From assembly GCF_009905375.1 (NCBI RefSeq), contig NC_133648.1, forward strand, positions 91,514,631-91,578,630: a DNA stretch of 64,000 bases, read 5' to 3'. Positions 23,581 to 35,522 of the stretch are shown in pieces. The stretch's first letter is position 1. The number at the start of each line of letters is the position of its first letter. The notes under the pieces are model-generated. The model was not told where the DNA came from and did not search any database. It worked only from the letters and a program-made list of their open reading frames with translations. Made by a program: the position numbers and the translations under genes. Origin of the DNA: Apium graveolens (Eukaryota; Streptophyta; Magnoliopsida; Apiales; Apiaceae).

Positions 23581-25540
23581 CTATAACAGCTTCTTCTTAT
23601 CAGCAATTGTCAGCAATTGATGTCTTGATAGCTTGATCAGAATTTGCTGTTTCTTTTGTACCTTCCTGTCCTTTATTCTGAATAACAACTTGAGAAGTGT
23701 CAGAGGTTGTTTTAGAATCTTTACTTATCTTTCTTCTTTTCAGAATTTGAACAGTTTCATCTTCAACAAGATTATCATCAGATACTTGAACCATTTTACA
23801 CACTGGTTTCATCAAATCTTGAGAAGTTTTCAAGTCTAGTGACTTGGTTGGTTCATCAATTTTTCCTTTCCCTTTGTCTTTGGGATTACTCTCATTCTGT
23901 GATCTAGTCTTGAACTTTGAAGTTTCAGAATTTAACTTTTCCTTGATCACAATGCCTTTTTCCTTTGGCCTTGGAGGTTTCTTTGCATCAGAAGCTTTAG
24001 ACTTAGGATTTGTCTTCTCAGCAGCAAATCTAGCTTCTTCATCCTTGAGAGTTTCTAAATCCATTCCTGGATTGTGTTTCAGAAATAATCTTCTTACTAT
24101 CTCCTCATCAAGTGTCTGGATTTTAGGATCTTTGTAATAAACAGTAGTCTGCTTCCCCCTTAACTTCAGAGTTTGCAAGAACTTCTGAGAGTCTTCAGAT
24201 CCTGACTGAATCAGAATATCAGAACTTGACATCATACTTTGCTTATCACCACTTGACTTCAATCTTTGAGCATTCACATCATCAGAACTTGACTTGTTCT
24301 GAATTAAAGATTTTCCTTGAACTTATCTTTGACCTCTGCTCTTTTCAGAGTTTCCCTGGTCGTCACCTTTATCATCCTTTTTCTTCAGTTCTTGAGTAGG
24401 TGAGCATGTGGAATTAACTACCTTCTCCCCCTTTTTGGCATCATCAGAAAGTAAGAGAGAAAGAAGAAGTACAACTGAAGATTGAATTTCATCCAATTGA
24501 GCTTTCTGAGAAGCTTGATTAGCCAGAACCTCGGCAATTTGGCATGTTGCTTCTCTTGAGTTTTCTTAATAGCTGCAACTTTTTCAGAATTAGGTCTGAT
24601 ATACCTATTTTTCTCAAGCTTGAGCACCTGATCGAGCTTATCAGCTTGTTCTCTGAGTGTATCAACCTTTTCATGAGTAGCAGTATGTAGACCTTGAAGA
24701 TGTTTTGTAGACAGGGCTGTGATCTTGAGTTGTGTCTTCAAATCAGCATTTGTGAGCAACTCATCACCTTTTACAATATGCTCTGTCAGAACTTTAGAAC
24801 ATGGAATAAAGTCTGATTCATTCCACTTCTTGGTCCACTCAACACCTCTGTGAGTATCCTCCCAAGGAATAGGTGCTTTCTTTTTAACAAATTTCTTCAC
24901 CAATTCTTCCTTGCTCAGAGTAGGTACTGGAGTCTCAGCAGAAATACTGTCATCAGAACTTGAGGAAGACTCATAATGTTCTGATAGCTCAACAGTGTGT
25001 GAAGCAACTGGAGATTCAGGAATAACATCATCTAAATTATGATCAGCAGAATTTATCTCAGAGCTGGTGTCTTTGATGTAGATGGAGCTTCCAGATAAAG
25101 AACTTCAGGTATATTCAAATTATGAATATCTATTGCAGAAATATCAGTTTGTTCTTTAGCATCATCTGTAGCTTCAATAGGAGAGATACTAGGGGTAATA
25201 ATTGTGTCATTAGCCGTGTCTTTGGCTTGAGATGGAAGGGCTTCAATAATAATTGGTTCTTGTGAGATCAGAGATTCCTGATCCCCTTCCTCAGCTTCAT
25301 CAGTATCTTCTGATATAGCCTTAGCCAAATACCTCCTTGCCTTCAATTTCTTCAATCTCCTTGCCGATGAAGGAGTTGCATTAGCAGCATCAGAATTTAC
25401 AAATTTCCTTTTCAAAATATCAGAACTTTGAGCTGCTGATTCTTTCTGAAAAGTAACATTCTCAGATTCAACTATCATAGGTTCAGATGCATGAACTCGT
25501 GCTTCAATTGTTTCCTCAAAACATCAAAATTTATTATTGA
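23581..25540 (-). pseudogene. Additional ORF of the large copia, N-terminal and middle part
   Basis: Three minus-strand open segments (25,478-25,053; 24,903-24,418; 24,277-23,600) form one protein broken by frameshifts near 25,050, 24,500 and 24,330. The acidic, serine/threonine-rich first third is followed by a conserved-looking block (PIPWEDTHRGVEWTKKWNES, LSTKHLQGLHTATHEKVD with coiled-coil character), then KDPKIQTLDEEIVRRLFLKH and NPGMDLETLKDEEARFAAEK, then a lysine-rich tail. It lies between RNase H and the 3' LTR, where Sireviruses carry an extra ORF. No enzymatic motif and no clear signal peptide or transmembrane helix seen. Confidence 0.65.
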
Positions 25541-25779
25541 CCATTATTAAATCAAAATATTAATCACAGGATAAAGTTAAAAAATGATGAAGTAAATATT
25601 AACAAGTTGCAATTAAAACATGCACAGTCATATAATTTGAGAAACAAAGAACAAATCTTGTAATTAAAGGAAATTTCATTAATATATCAGATGAGTACAT
25701 TTCATGAAATTTATCAATTACATGCAAAAATTACAAGATAGTCCTATTCTAAAATTCTTAACATCAACAGCCTTAGTCC

Positions 25780-26063
25780 TAGTCTAAGAAGACCTAATGA
25801 CTAGCTCCTTCTGCTGCTGACGAAGAGCACTGACGGATGATCCGTTCTTGCTGACGGAGAGCTTCTCTCCTTTCCTCTTCTAGAAAATCAAGATGGAGGT
25901 GGTAGTCCATCGAAAAGAACAAGAGGTCTGTGTGAACCTCTTATGGAACTGAGTTCCAGATCTCTTCAGGAATGGCAGTGACATGCCACTCCTGTTGACA
26001 ATCATCACAACTCAACTCGATATTGAAGGTTTCATAGTTCAGGAACAGGTTGAAATGAACCAT
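25780..26063 (-). pseudogene. Small ORF of the large copia before the additional ORF
   Basis: Starts at 26,063 with MVHFNLFLNYETFNIELSCD and meets a stop after about 40 codons (ending EEIWNSVP). The following sequence in the same direction remains open in part (MDYHLHLDFLEEERREALRQ). It may be the original first section of the additional ORF or an independent short frame. Unrecognised. Confidence 0.35.
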
Positions 26064-26208
26064 TTTTGTTGATAAGAGTAAAACGAGAATGAGTTTGTGA
26101 GAAAATGGAAAATGTTTTGGCTGAATGAATAGTCGGTTTAAATAGCCAATAGAATACCAAGGGACGCGAGGAGTGTTTAACAATTACAAGTAAAAATAAT
26201 GATGCCTC

Positions 26209-27863
26209 TGAAAGGAATATGTCTTAAGTCCAATCATGTATTAGGATTTAGGAATGACTTACTGTGTAATCTGTTTTGATTTCATTGATATTAATAAAAG
26301 ACTAGTTTTGGTTTTATTACGGGCTCTATCTATTTAAGTGTTTAAATAAGATATACCATAGTTTAGAGTAAAGCTTTTTATGGATTATGATGAGATCATA
26401 ATAGTGAGACCTAAAAGATGATAACTCTAAACTTAAATAGTTCCTGGTCATAGGATTACTAACTGGTAATTAATAATCCGCAAAGATCGGTACATACTAT
26501 GCTTGCTTCATTATGAAGGATGTCTGTTCTCATAGACATTTGTGTGGTGACACTATAGCTAGTATGTAGGTGCTTATTATAGAATAAGTTCGTTAAACAT
26601 GACTCGCCCAGCTGAACAACTGATGGAGTTCACTCACGTGTCAGCAGTTGTTCACATAGTGATAGTTGTACAAGTATCCTTAGACTTGAGGTCATCATAG
26701 TCATCTTGTGTACACTGAACTATGCTTTGGTTTAGTTCTTAGTCTCCAGGGACAATTATTAGGGCTCTACTGGGTATAGGAATTTGTACACGAAGATAGT
26801 GTATGATCAATAAAGGATCTACCCCTTCCAGTGAAGGAAGCGAATGTTCAAGGCTGATCCACTTATGCTAGTTCAGGAATCTCTGGCCAGAGTGAATGAA
26901 ATTAGAAAGGAGTTTCTAATTTGCATATAACTAAGCATAGTAAATGGTAAGCAAGTGATTAAATTAGATAGGCTTGACACGAGATCCATGCCTTGTATTT
27001 AATCGGGACATTGTAGGGTAGAAGGAGTTTATTGTACGGTAACTATTCACTGAATAGGTTCTTGGTATTCTAAGCAGTGAATTCGTATTATCCGGATAGT
27101 CGCGATATGCTGAGAAGTATCCCTCACGATGTAGAATAAATATGATTAATTAATTAATCATATTTAATAAATTAGAGAATTTATATAAATAATGATAAAA
27201 TAGTTTTATTATTATTTATTTCTACTACCGGCTTAATATTGAACCTACAGGGTCACACCATAAAAAGAGAATGATTTAATGGTGGAGGAATTAATTAATA
27301 ATGGCTAATAATTATTTATTTATGAAATAAATAATTAATTGGCAAATTTAATAATTGATTAAATAAGATTTAATTGGTTATCAATTAATTAAGAAAAGTT
27401 CTTAATATTATTAATTAAAGGATTTAATTTTTGAAAATTAAATTAAGAGAGAGAATTATTTCTAAAGTGTTTAGAAAAATGATTAATAATTAAAAGGTGT
27501 TTTAATTATTAATAAGAATAATAAATGGGTTAATAATAATAATATTTTATGGGAAAATTTTAGGTGAAAATTTTGCCTATAAATATATTATTATAAACCC
27601 TATTTTTATTCTAACCCCAATTTTTAGAAAAACCTAATTCTCTCCACCTCCTCCTCCTCCTTAACGTCGTTTTCTTGGTGGATACCGGTGGAGTGCTTCA
27701 AGTTTGAGGAGCAGCTGCTAAGGATCTCCGATCATTGCTTTTGGATCGCATATTAAAGGTTAGTAAACGATCCATATGTTTTTACCACGATTTATATGCT
27801 TTTATTTGGATTTTATGTGTAAAAAGTGCTTTTACATGCTTCCGCTGCGATTAAAATCCAACA
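26209..27863 (+). repeat. 5' LTR of the 26,209-34,191 copia
   Basis: TGAAAGGAATATG...AAAATCCAACA. TATAAATA at 27,578-27,585 is the likely promoter, about 285 bp before the LTR end. An AT-rich stretch of TTAATTAATTAATCAT type lies at 27,140-27,560. Confidence 0.94.
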
Positions 27864-27864
27864 A

Positions 27865-27876
27865 TGGTATCAGAGC
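27865..27876 (+). other. Primer binding site (tRNA-iMet)
   Basis: TGGTATCAGAGC, one base after the 5' LTR. Confidence 0.93.
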
Positions 27877-28324
27877 ATAGGCTGTATGCATATAGATTTG
27901 TGGTAAAAATTTCAGAATTTTATGTGCTTGTATGAATTAATTATGATTTTTACAAGTTATATTATGGATTAATTTTGTCTGATGAGAAATCGTTTCTCAG
28001 AATAATTTTGAATGTTGATCTGGGTTCTACAAGTGTTGTAGATCGTCTGGGTATTTTTCTTATATTTTTATGATGTATAGATTTTTTATTATGAATTTTG
28101 AAGTTGTTTTAATTAAATTCGTAATTAAATAAAGATATATATATATATATATATGAATTGTAAGTATGTATATATATGTACATCTGCTTGTCTGCTGTAC
28201 TGTTGAATGCACGGAAGAGAAGACACAGCAAGACAAAGAAACAGAATGGCACGCTGTTCGAGAGAAGACTGTCAGGCGGCGGCAGGTGCAGGCGCGTGTA
28301 GCACACGCGCGCGCGGGAGGGTGT

Positions 28325-28462
28325 TGCGCATTCCGGGAATGCGTTACACCATGTGGCGCATTCACGGAATGCGTTACACCTTTTAATGGCTTAAAAGGGT
28401 TGTAACGCATCACCGGAATGCGTTACAGGGCTTGTAACGCGTTCCTGTAATGCGTTACAGCC
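28325..28462 (+). repeat. GC-rich palindromic repeat cluster
   Basis: Four imperfect copies of a unit centred on 'cattccgggaatg' and ending 'gcgttac', around 28,326-28,347, 28,354-28,378, 28,402-28,427 and 28,434-28,461. Each can fold back on itself. It stands out from the AT-rich surroundings. Confidence 0.8.
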
Positions 28463-29226
28463 CGTCTTTTATTTTTAAATTTGATTTCTGGGAGTTTCGT
28501 AACTCCGTTTTAGGCGTGCAATATATCGTTGGATTCATTTTTCCAAGACGGATCTAATGGAGTAATCAAATTTTTGTTTATATAATAGTTTTGAACTGTT
28601 TATATTTCCGAAAGTGTTTTAAAGTTGTTTTTAACTGTTTTAACTACTTTTAAATGCTTCATGTGATACATAGAGATGTATAATGCTTAGAACATTATGC
28701 TAGATGATATAACATGCCTACCTTGATGTTTATTCATGTTGATATATGTGATATATGCTTAGTTTATCATGCGATGATAGATTTAGGTGAACTTAAATGA
28801 ACATAAGGCGTTTGTTAGACAACCTAGTATAGTGAAATTAATTCATAACCTCAATAATAATATTATGAATAAAATCATGAGATTCTTGTGTTTATGAAAC
28901 ACGTAATTGAATATGAATTTTCAATATGAGAGAAAGGATGATTCTGTCAACAACAGATTTCTATCTGTAAGAAAGGGTTATTACGTGACGGCTCTTGACA
29001 ATGCTCCACCCGATCTGGGAATCATCTGATTATTGATTATTGATTTGAAATATTTAATTTAAAAGGAAGAATCTCTTTATAATATGATTATGATTGTAAC
29101 GTAATATAATCCCTCTAAAATTAAATAATATCAAGTAGTAATTGGCCAATGACACAACGGGCTTGTGTCGGTCATAGCCTTCCAACATGATAGAAAGTAG
29201 TTCTTATTTTTAAATCATTATCATTT

Positions 29227-29520
29227 CGTGCCACAGCCGAGGGCTTTGATTTCGAAATAAGAAATACTTGTCTATTATATAGAGATGTGTACATTGAATA
29301 AGAATCTAAAGGTCGTTACGTGCCACAGCCGTGGGCCTTTGGGGACTGATTCAATTATATGAAATGTTGGGTTAGACTTGACTTAGAATATTGAGTTTGT
29401 CGTGCCACAGCCGTGACTCAATTATTCAAGAGGCTAAAGTTTGATTAGGGAATAACATTAGATGTAATTGACAAGAGTTGTCTGCCTATTGAACATTACA
29501 TGGCGTTTCGTGCCACAGCC
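29227..29520 (+). repeat. Four spaced 'cgtgccacagcc' boxes
   Basis: Exact 12-mers at 29,227-29,238, 29,319-29,330, 29,401-29,412 and 29,509-29,520, spaced 92, 82 and 108 bp, most followed by 'g(t/a)ggg'. A degenerate copy ('tgtcggtcatagcc') lies near 29,165. All lie just upstream of gag. Confidence 0.85.
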
Positions 29521-29724
29521 GGGGTTGTGTAATGGAATGTAGGATCCTTATTCCCACTAGCATTATGAATGCTTAATTTTTCACGTAGGGGGTTGAATAA
29601 ATTAGATAAACTAGTGGGAGCCACTTATGAATAAAGACCCGATTCATATAGTGTTTTAAAATGAAATCGAATATTTGCTAAGTGTTGTTATGTGTTTATC
29701 ATTTACAGATTTACTTTGTACGTT

Positions 29725-30672
29725 ATGTCTTCTACACTATCACTCAGGAGCATACTGGATGCTCACAAATTGACTGGTCCTAATTATGCTGACTGGCTTC
29801 GAAACTTGAGAATTGTTCTCAGGTTTGAGAAGCTGGAATACGTGATTGACTCACCTAAGCCTACTGAACCTGCTAGCGATGCACATAATGATGAACATGT
29901 TGTGTATCGTAAGTGGATAGATGATGCAAATGTTGCTCAATGCATCATGCTAGCTTCCATGAACATTGAGCTACAGAAGCAACATGAGCATATGGATGCT
30001 CACACTATCCTCATGCATCTACAAGAGTTGTATGATGTGGCAGGGAGGACAGCTCGATATGAGATATCGAAGGAGCTGTTCGGTTGTAGGATGTCTGAGG
30101 GATCATCTGTGAATGACCATGTACTTAAGATGATCAATTTGATTGAACGTCTTGGACAACTTGGTTTTGCCATGGATGGGGAGCTGAGCCAAGACCTGGT
30201 CTTGCAATCGCTTCCGAGTTCGTTCTCGCAGTTTGTTGTGAACTTTCACATGAATAAGTTGGATGTCAGCCTGCCTGAACTCCACAACATGTTGAAGACT
30301 GCGGAATCGAATTTTCCCCCTAAGAAGAGTTCTGTTCTTCTAATTGGTGAAGGTTCCAATCCTGAGAAAAGGAAGAGGAACCCTTCCAAGAAGAAGAAAA
30401 TAGGTGAGAAAACGCCGGTTCCACCAAAAGCTGAAGACCCCAAGAGCAAAGTTGTTTGCTTTCACTGTAACAAGGTGGGGCACTGGAAGAGGAACTGCAA
30501 GGTTTACCTTGCAGAATTGAAGAAGAAGAAGGGTAGTGAGACTACCGCTTCTGATTCAGGTATGTTCATGATAGAAGTGAATATGTCATTAAATCAAATT
30601 TCTACTTGGGTATTAGATACCGCCTGTGGTTCTCATATCTGCAATTTTGTTGCAGGGACCAAGGAGAAGTAG
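29725..30672 (+). pseudogene. Copia gag with start of protease
   Basis: Start taken at 29,725 (MSSTLSLRSILDAHKLTGPN); an in-frame ATG at 29,692 would add 11 unrelated hydrophobic residues. It has the usual gag helical domain, a lysine-rich linker, then a CX2CX4HX4C zinc knuckle CFHCNKVGHWKRNC (30,457-30,498), which binds RNA. Gag runs on in frame to the protease site WVLDTACGSHIC; the family usually has DTG or DSG, so DTA is a change at the active site. The frame ends at a TAG (30,670-30,672) after what looks like a frameshift. Confidence 0.88.
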
Positions 30673-31579
30673 GACTTTTGAGGAAGAGGAGGTGATTCTA
30701 CTGATGGGAAATGGAGCAAGAGTTGCTGCTGAAAATTTAAAATCGTTTCATTTACATATGCCTACGGGTAAGACTATTGTTTGAAATAATTGTTATTTTG
30801 ATCTCTCGATTGTGAGGAATATTATTTCTATTCCCATGTTAGACTTGGCTGGATTTTCATTTATTATTGAGAATAATGAATGTTCTATTCTTAGAGATAA
30901 TATTCTTTATGGACGTGGTGCTTTAAATAATGGTCTGTATATATGTGACATAATTTACTTCAGATTGAACAAACTAATAAAAGAAAAGGGATGATGAAAA
31001 TCTCACTTTATAGTGGCACTGCAGTCTCCATTTAGTAGACATGGAGAGAGGACTGCAAATTTGCTAGGATTGGTACACACAAATGTATGTGGACCAATGT
31101 CTACGCATGCCATGGGTGGATTTTCATACTTCATTACTTTCATAGATGATAGATCTAGACTCGGATATGTGTTTGATAAAACACAAGTCTGAGGCCTTTG
31201 AAAAGTTCAAAGAGTATAAGTATGAAGTGGAGAAACAACCAAACATAGTATTATAACTCTTCGATCAGATCGAGGTGGTGAATACTTTAATGAAGTGTTT
31301 CTAGATTATCTCAAAATAAATTGTATAGTCTCCCAGTGGACTCCTCCAGATTGGTATCTGAAAGGAGAAATCGAACTTTGTTAGACATAGTTTGGTCCAT
31401 GATGAGCTATGCAAATCTTCCAGTATTCCTATGGGGTTATGCATTGGAAACCTCAGCATATTTACTGAATAAGGTGCCTTCCAAATCTGTTCCTCAAACT
31501 CCATATGAGATATGGAAAGAAAGGAAACTGAGTCTTAAACACGTTAAGATTTGGGGATGTCCAGCTTATGTCAAGTAAG
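30673..31579 (+). pseudogene. Copia protease remainder and integrase, broken
   Basis: Protease remainder (VILLMGNGARV; then NIISIPMLDLAGFSFIIENN at 30,820-30,880) and integrase pieces: GLVHTNVCGPM and FIDDRSR (about 31,065-31,160), SDRGGEYFN (about 31,265-31,290), then [20 protein letters not shown] and the [15 protein letters not shown] to WGCPAYVK stretch ending at 31,578. Stops and frameshifts at 30,670, 30,783, 30,994, 31,190 and 31,320 separate them. Not functional. Confidence 0.82.
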
Positions 31580-32520
31580 TTGACCCAGATAAGCTGGATC
31601 ACGATCCGTAACATGTAGTTTTGTGGGATATCCTAAAGAGACTTTAGGGTATTACTTTTACACCGATCATCGGGTGTTTGTCTCCAGACATGCTACCTTC
31701 TTGGAAAAGAAGTTTATCCTTGAAGGAAACAGTGGGAGCAAAATTGAACTTGATGAAGTTCAAGAAGCACAAACTACTACGGTTCGAGTGGAAACACCTG
31801 TTCTGACTGAACAACCTTTTGTGGAACAACCCATTCATAGATCAGGGAGAGTGTCTCGCCAACCTGAAAGGTATTATGGCCTTGTCATTGAGAATGACAA
31901 TGAGTTGTCAATCATTGATGAAGACGACCCTATGACCTATAATGAGGCTATGAGTAGTGTTGACTCAGAGAAATGGCATAGTGCCATGAAATCCGGAATG
32001 AAATCTATGTATACGGGATACAAAAGAATGATTAGAGCAGATGGCCAGGTGGAGACCTTTAAGGCCATGCTTGTGGCAAAAGAATTCAAACAAAGGCAAT
32101 GGATTGACTTTGATGAAACCTTTTACCTGTAGCCCTGTTATAATCAGTTCGGATTTTGCTTGTGAATTCTGCTTACTACGACTATGAGATCTGGCAATTA
32201 GCCAGATGGTTTTCTTTCCAAGGGAAATGAAAACCTAGTGTGTAAGCTGCTGCGAACCATATGTGGTTTAAAGCAAGCTTCTCGTAGATGGAACATCCAT
32301 TTTGATGAGACAATCAAAGAGTTTGGTTTTATCAAAAACGTAGATGAACCATGTGTCTACAAAAGGGTTAGTGGGAGCGCGGTAACATTTCTTGTATTGT
32401 ATTGAAATAGAGTTAACACACATAACAACATAGCAGACCCACTCACAAAGCTACTTTCTAAAAGTCACTTTGATCGTCATAAAGATAAGATGGGTATTAG
32501 ATACCAGAGTGATTGGCTTT
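31580..32520 (+). pseudogene. Copia RT with internal deletion fused to RNase H end
   Basis: Starts with the integrase C-terminal link (GYPKETLGYYFYTDHRVFVS) and RT entry (DDPMTYNEAMSSVDSEKWHS, AMKSGMKSMY). A shorter downstream piece has ICGLKQASRRWNIHFDETIK and VDEPCVYKRVSGSAVTFL near 32,265-32,395. Immediately after, at about 32,405, the text jumps to the RNase H tail (HNNIADPLTKLLSKSHFDRH). The catalytic YVDD segment and nearly all RNase H are therefore deleted. Confidence 0.82.
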
Positions 32521-32521
32521 A

Positions 32522-32536
32522 GTACAAGTGGGAGAT
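32522..32536 (+). other. Polypurine tract
   Basis: 'gtacaagtgggagat' directly before the 3' LTR at 32,537. Confidence 0.75.
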
Positions 32537-34191
32537 TGAAAGGAATATGTCCTAAGTCCAATCATGTATTAGGATTTAGGAATAACTTCCTGTGTAATCT
32601 GTTTTGATTTCATTGATATTAATAAAAGACTAGTTTTGTTTTTATTACGGGCTCTATCTATTTAAGTGTTTAAATAAGATATACCATAGTTTAGAGTAAA
32701 GCTTTTTATGGATTATGATGAGATCATAATAGTGAGACCTAAAAGATGATAACTCTAAACTTAAATAGTTCCTGGTCATAGGATTACTAACTGGTAATTA
32801 ATAATCCGCAAAGATCGGTACATACTATGCTTGCTTCATTATGAAGGATGTCTGTTCTCATAGACATTTGTGTGGTGACACTATAGCTAGTATGTAGGTG
32901 CTTATTATAGAATAAGTTCGCTAAACATGACTCGCCCAGCTGAACAACTGATGGAGTTCACTCACGTGTCAGCAGTTGTTCACATAGTGATAGTTGTACA
33001 AGTATCCTTAGACTTGAGGTCATCATAGTCATCTTGTGTACACTGAACTATGCTTTGGTTTAGTTCTTAGTCTCCAGGGACAATTATTAGGGCTCTACTG
33101 GGTATAGGAATTTGTACACGAAGATAGTGTATGATCAATAAAGGATCTACCCCTTCCAGTGAAGGAAGCGAATGTTCAAGGCTGATCCACTTATGCTAGT
33201 TCAGGAATCTCTGGCCAGAGTGAATGAAATTAGAAAGGAGTTTCTAATTTGCATATAACTAAGCATAGTAAATGGTAAGCAAGTGATTAAATTAGATAGG
33301 CTTGACACGAGATCCATGCCTTGTATTTAATCGGGACATTGTAGGGTAGAAGGAGTTTATTGTACGGTAACTATTCACTGAATAGGTTCTTGGTATTCTA
33401 AGCAGTGAATTCGTATTATCCGGATAGTCGCGATATGCTGAGAAGTATCCCTCACGATGTAGAATAAATATGATTAATTAATTAATCATATTTAATAAAT
33501 TAGAGAATTTATATAAATAATGATAAAATAGTTTTATTATTATTTATTTCTACTACCGGCTTAATATTGAAACTACAGGGTCACACCATAAAAAGAGAAT
33601 GATTTAATGGTGGAGGAATTAATTAATAATGGCTAATAATTATTTATTTATGAAATAAATAATTAATTGGAAAATTTAATAATTGATTAAATGAGATTTA
33701 ATTGATTATAAATTAATTAAGAAAAGTTCTTAATATTATTAATTAAAGGATTTAATTTTTGAAAATTAAATCAAGAGAGAGAATTATTTCTAAAGTGTTT
33801 AGAAAAAGGATTAATAATTAAAAGGTGTTTTAATTATTAATAAGAATAATAAATGGGTTAATAATAATAATATTTTATGGGAAAATTTCAGGTGAAAATT
33901 TTGCCTATAAATATACTATTATAAACCCTATTTTTATTCTAACCCCAATTTTTAGAAAAACCTAATTCTCTCCACCTCCTCCTCCTCCTTAACGTCGTTT
34001 TCTTGGTGGATACCGGTGGAGTGCTTCACCTTTGAGGAGCAGCTGCTAAGGATCTCCGATCGTTGCTTTTGGATCGCATATTAAAGGTTAGTAAACGATC
34101 CATATGTTTTTACCACAATTTATGTGCTTTTATTTGGATTTTATTTGTAAAAAGTGCTTTTACATGCTTCCGCTGCGATTAAAATCCAACA
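32537..34191 (+). repeat. 3' LTR of the 26,209-34,191 copia
   Basis: Same length and ends as the 5' LTR. The TATA box is repeated at 33,906-33,913. About 20 substitutions and no length change relative to the 5' copy. Confidence 0.94.
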
Positions 34192-34196
34192 CCCTC

Positions 34197-35522
34197 GACT
34201 CCCTAGACTGATGTGTAATAATAACAGTCAGTAAAAGATCTAAAGCAAGAGTTAATGGGCATGGGAAATAATTAACAATTACTGTGCACATGCAGTTTTT
34301 CAAGACATACACGTTAACCATTAACCAATAATGATTATGACTATTTTTATCTCATCCCAATATTATTCTGATTTAAATATGACCGTTTCATATTTTACCA
34401 CAAATAAGTCAAGTAAAGAAAAATGTGACGTAAGCATCAAGGATTCCATCAGGATTTAATATCAGAACTTAAACTTATATCAGATTTTAACAGTCATCAG
34501 AACATGGCTTCTGTACTCAAATAGTGAATATCTTTTTATGTGATTCTTCATACAAATACTGACTTGTTTTCTTCAGAGTTTAATCATAAGAACTTCCATC
34601 AGGACTTGTCCTCAGAATCTATGCAAATGACACTCAACTGTTTGTCAAAAATAACTTAATCACCACAGTAATTTTCATCATTCATATGGAGTGAAAGTGT
34701 GTGCATTCAGCAAAATATCAGATAAAGATTAAAATCTGATCAACTTCAGTACATCTTAGAAATAAGGCATAACTAAGAAAAATGCTTAAAATCTGTCATC
34801 AGTCATGATGTCTACTATAGAACAAATTTATGCATGAGTCCACCTCAACTGTTTGTGCTCATTTTATGCATCTTTTGAAATTCATTTTTACAGTGGCTTC
34901 TCAGTGTAAGTGAGTCACGACTGCTTATAAGAATTTATGCAGTTATCATAGTATATCTCCAATAATCATAGAGTGTGAAAAGTCACCAAGAAAAATATTT
35001 GCTTTTCTAATGTATATTACTTAATACCAGCAATGTACTTGGGTTTTCCCTTTCACATTTTTACTCTAGATCTCAAAGGAGTACCTGACTTTTATTCTTT
35101 TTTTTCTTTTTTTTTCTTTTGATAAGTGAGGCTTATCAGCACTTAATTCATTCTTAAGATTTACTGACATCAGAATTTGACAGATAAGAAACAAGAATCT
35201 AGTTTGTGACTTAGTAATAAGATACATAAAGTAAACTTGACTAAGCTCAATATCAGAATCTGCTTGTGTTAATGAGTTTCCACATAAACAACTAATTCAA
35301 ACATGGGATTTCTAGTATGTTAAAGACTACTAGGTCAGCATCTAGCACAGTTATCCTCATTGGATTGAATAGTCACTGAACATTCAAAACACTTATCAGA
35401 GTATATAAATCCACATCAGATAACAATCATCATTTAATGAATTTTCAAATTAAGCACAGATTACATATAGATAATACAATCTGTAACTACCAATCATAAA
35501 GTCTGATGCATGAGAACAAAAA
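34197..35522 (-). other. 3' non-coding region of the large copia after RNase H
   Basis: Stretch between the RNase H stop and the nested copia. No open frame. It contains scattered 'tcagaactt' and 'atcagattt' words like those in the element's coding parts and a T-rich run near 35,095-35,120. Confidence 0.6.

Larger units (their letters stand above)
27877..29724 (+). other. Long untranslated leader of the 26,209-34,191 copia
   Basis: About 1.85 kb between primer site and gag with no credible ORF. It includes a (TA)n run near 28,135-28,154, GC-rich palindromic repeats at 28,325-28,462 and four 'cgtgccacagcc' boxes at 29,227-29,520. Packaging, dimerisation or translation-control roles are possible but unproven. 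Confidence 0.7.
26209..34191 (+). mobile_element. Ty1/copia element with near-identical LTRs and deleted RT/RNase H
   Basis: 7,983 bp, inserted in the 3' region of the large copia and opposite to it. LTRs 26,209-27,863 and 32,537-34,191 are both 1,655 bp with about 20 mismatches by eye (about 1.2%), so it is the youngest clear insertion here. Flanks GCCTC (26,204-26,208) and CCCTC (34,192-34,196) are a duplication with one change. Gag has the LTGPNYADWLRN start typical of many non-Sirevirus copias; I cannot fix the lineage. Pol is broken and internally deleted. Confidence 0.93.

Noticed and set aside
23633..24137. Plus-strand frames opposite the copia additional ORF
   Set aside because: Mirror frames of the minus-strand ORF, which has clear modular content; the plus-strand ones do not.
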